Source of the DNA: Pyrenophora tritici-repentis
Lineage: Eukaryota; Ascomycota; Dothideomycetes; Pleosporales; Pleosporaceae
Reading direction: 5' to 3'
DNA: 64,000 nt
NCBI RefSeq assembly: GCF_003171515.1
Contig: NC_089390.1
Location: 1,116,001 to 1,180,000, forward strand
The notes under the pieces were generated by a model. The model was not told where the DNA came from, searched no databases, and was given only the letters and a program-made list of their open reading frames with translations. Positions 63,246-64,000 of the stretch are shown one piece after another. A program made the translations under genes and the position numbers. Position 1 is the first letter of the stretch, and the number at the start of each line of letters is the position of its first letter.

Positions 63246-64000
63246 CTTTAGTTTCGTCCTCTATATACAACGACCTTGGCGGTCTGGAGATAGTCTGCAA
63301 TGTGAGGGTAAGCAACGGACGACGCAAGGCAGGTTTGGTAATCACGGCATACTCACATCGGTAGCGAAAGTGAAGAGGTGCAGTCAAAGGAACGTATCCA
63401 GACGATAGCGTTGTGCGACTATGAAATGTGTGACGTTAGAAGAGAGGTATCTCAAAAGAGTGTACGAGAACAAAAGTTCCCAATGCAGCCAGCGCGGATG
63501 GAGCCCGCTCCAAAAGAAAGTAAAGAGTACAAAGGTAGTTGGGCAGGAATCTAAAGAGTGACAGCCAAATAGAAGGGAAAGCGGATGGAGGGGTTGATAG
63601 GCTATATGATGCACACACGGGTTTGCAGCATCCGAGAGGGAATACGAGAGGTAATGATCTCTGTGATTGACACAACGGAACCGCTTGGGCTCAGTTTGAG
63701 AGAAGTGTCGCGACGCGCCTTGGCTGCAGGTGATCTGGAACGAACATAGCTGAAGCGTTCACCGAAAAGAGCGTCTGGCGGGGATGGTGTAGTGGGTGGT
63801 GGACCGGGCGCAAGGCTGCTGGGATGACCAAAGGCGATTAGACGCACCTTGAACGGTCGCACCAGTCGTTGTCTCCAGTATCTAGTCGGCTCATTCGGAG
63901 AGGCTTGTTGCGCGGCGCACGGCGTGCCCCATGTTGCTGAGGCGGAGGTGTCGACATGGATGAAGCAGTGCGAGCAGCGATCACGACCACGGCCAGCAGG
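63246..64000. promoter_or_regulatory. Long leader and promoter of the Rua1-type gene; window end
   Basis: A 5'-UTR intron can be read on the minus strand at 63356-63295 (GTGAGT...TTGCAG, 62 bp). Upstream there is no supported gene; a plus-strand ATG at 63957 opens a frame running off the window end, too short to judge. Confidence 0.4.

Overview
This window is nuclear DNA of a filamentous ascomycete, most likely a dothideomycete of the Pleosporales type. The reasons are protein-coding genes cut by short introns (42-62 bp for most, GTAAGT/GTATGT donors, CTAAC-like branch sites, CAG/TAG acceptors), compact intergenic spaces between housekeeping genes, fungal families throughout, and two fungal transposons (a Copia LTR element and a pogo/Fot1-type element). 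The order-level guess is inference; no rRNA or marker gene is present. No tRNA, rRNA or CRISPR was recognised. All splice junctions given were read by eye and checked for reading frame; none is supported by RNA data.

Left part (1-10 kb): the 3' end of an unidentified membrane-like gene with a 12-bp in-frame tandem repeat; a BTB/POZ gene; a pair of abutting minus-strand ORFs; a coiled-coil gene; a purine-rich degenerate repeat field; and two decayed ORF loci. Three of these loci share a 34-bp element just upstream of their reading frames.

10-22 kb: SPP1-like PHD protein (Set1/COMPASS), a complete but gag-less Copia element with identical LTRs, nse3 (Smc5/6 complex MAGE subunit), AIM18 (mitochondrial chalcone-isomerase-like), then a pogo/Fot1-type transposon with 45-bp perfect TIRs and one frameshift. 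The Copia element sits exactly between nse3 and SPP1, 15 bp past the nse3 stop and 218 bp upstream of the SPP1 ATG.

22-35 kb: a four-TM membrane protein, ARPC5 (Arp2/3), a small spliced locus with two tiny back-to-back ORFs, and a gene-poor stretch of about 5 kb rich in short tandem repeats, then a mitochondrial AAA-type ATPase.

35-48.6 kb: CLU1 (clustered mitochondria protein), an L-rhamnose-mutarotase-like protein, a multi-TM fungal membrane protein, a Dal5-type MFS permease with an intron expanded to three 51-bp units, an unresolved small locus, PMP3 proteolipid, a rhomboid-like mitochondrial membrane protein that seems to lack the catalytic serine, and a hypothetical protein.

48.6-64 kb: a gene-poor stretch with repeats, a long TM/coiled-coil protein, SEC39 (Dsl1 tethering complex), an NmrA/isoflavone-reductase-like protein, and a Rua1/Meu26-type transcription regulator with four coding exons. 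The genes are mostly unrelated housekeeping functions; there is no secondary-metabolite cluster.
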